From an uncultured Clostridia bacterium (GTDB taxonomy: Bacteria; Bacillota; Clostridia; Oscillospirales; Oscillospiraceae), in the NCBI GenBank assembly GCA_937907715.1, contig CALERM010000088.1:1-6130 (forward strand): a stretch of 6,130 nt of DNA, in the 5' to 3' direction. The first letter of the stretch is position 1; every line of letters begins with the position of its first letter. Made by a program: the position numbers and the translations under genes. Under the pieces are notes generated by a model. It saw only the letters and a list, made by a program, of their open reading frames with translations, was not told the origin of the DNA and searched no databases. Below, one piece after another: positions 6,095-6,130 of this stretch.

Positions 6095-6130
6095 GAGACG
6101 CCGCAAAGCCTTGAAATTGCTTGATTTTTT

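Noticed and set aside
4367..6106. Long open frame of 579 codons antisense to groEL
   Set aside because: It lies entirely opposite a full-length GroEL, is low-complexity-like in composition (Leu, Asp, Gly, Arg rich), matches no family I know and has no ribosome site. Strong codon bias in groEL removes stop codons from this antisense frame.
6103..6130. Possible groEL terminator at the right edge
   Set aside because: Six T end the window, but only a 4-bp stem (GCAA/TTGC) can be drawn before them. The true terminator may lie beyond the window, so I do not call it.

Overview
The window reads as ordinary chromosome of a GC-rich Gram-positive anaerobe, most likely a clostridial (Oscillospiraceae/Ruminococcaceae-like) Firmicute. 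The evidence is strong AAGGAGG-type ribosome binding sites, sigma-A-like promoters, a CIRCE operator ahead of groES-groEL, and clostridial-looking GroEL, DUF6440 and small diacylglycerol-kinase-like proteins. I see no mobile element, CRISPR array, tRNA, rRNA or phage gene, and codon use looks uniform across the genes.

Layout. Positions 57-1685 hold a three-gene operon on the minus strand, transcribed right to left: an NfeD-like membrane protein, an SPFH/band 7 (stomatin/QmcA-type) membrane protein, and a 68-residue DUF6440 protein. A good promoter lies just upstream (1712-1740) and a GC-rich hairpin lies past the end (24-53). Positions 1686-1845 are a divergent control region with two back-to-back promoters that share the -10 hexamer TATACT; a perfect 9-bp inverted repeat lies between and partly over them. 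Positions 1846-3931 hold two plus-strand genes that are probably co-transcribed: a THUMP-domain 23S rRNA methyltransferase of the RlmL/YpsC type and a diacylglycerol kinase/YegS-family lipid kinase. A strong hairpin terminator (3937-3972) closes this unit. Positions 4025-6094 hold the groES-groEL heat-shock operon with its own promoter and a perfect CIRCE operator for the HrcA repressor.

Functionally this is membrane-domain organisation (NfeD/SPFH), ribosome maturation, lipid phosphorylation and protein folding: housekeeping rather than a new defence or mobile system. The points most worth a second look are the DUF6440 gene sitting one base after the SPFH gene, the inverted repeat in the divergent promoter region, and a GroES with a shortened roof loop. 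The large open frames antisense to groEL and to the SPFH gene are compositional shadows.
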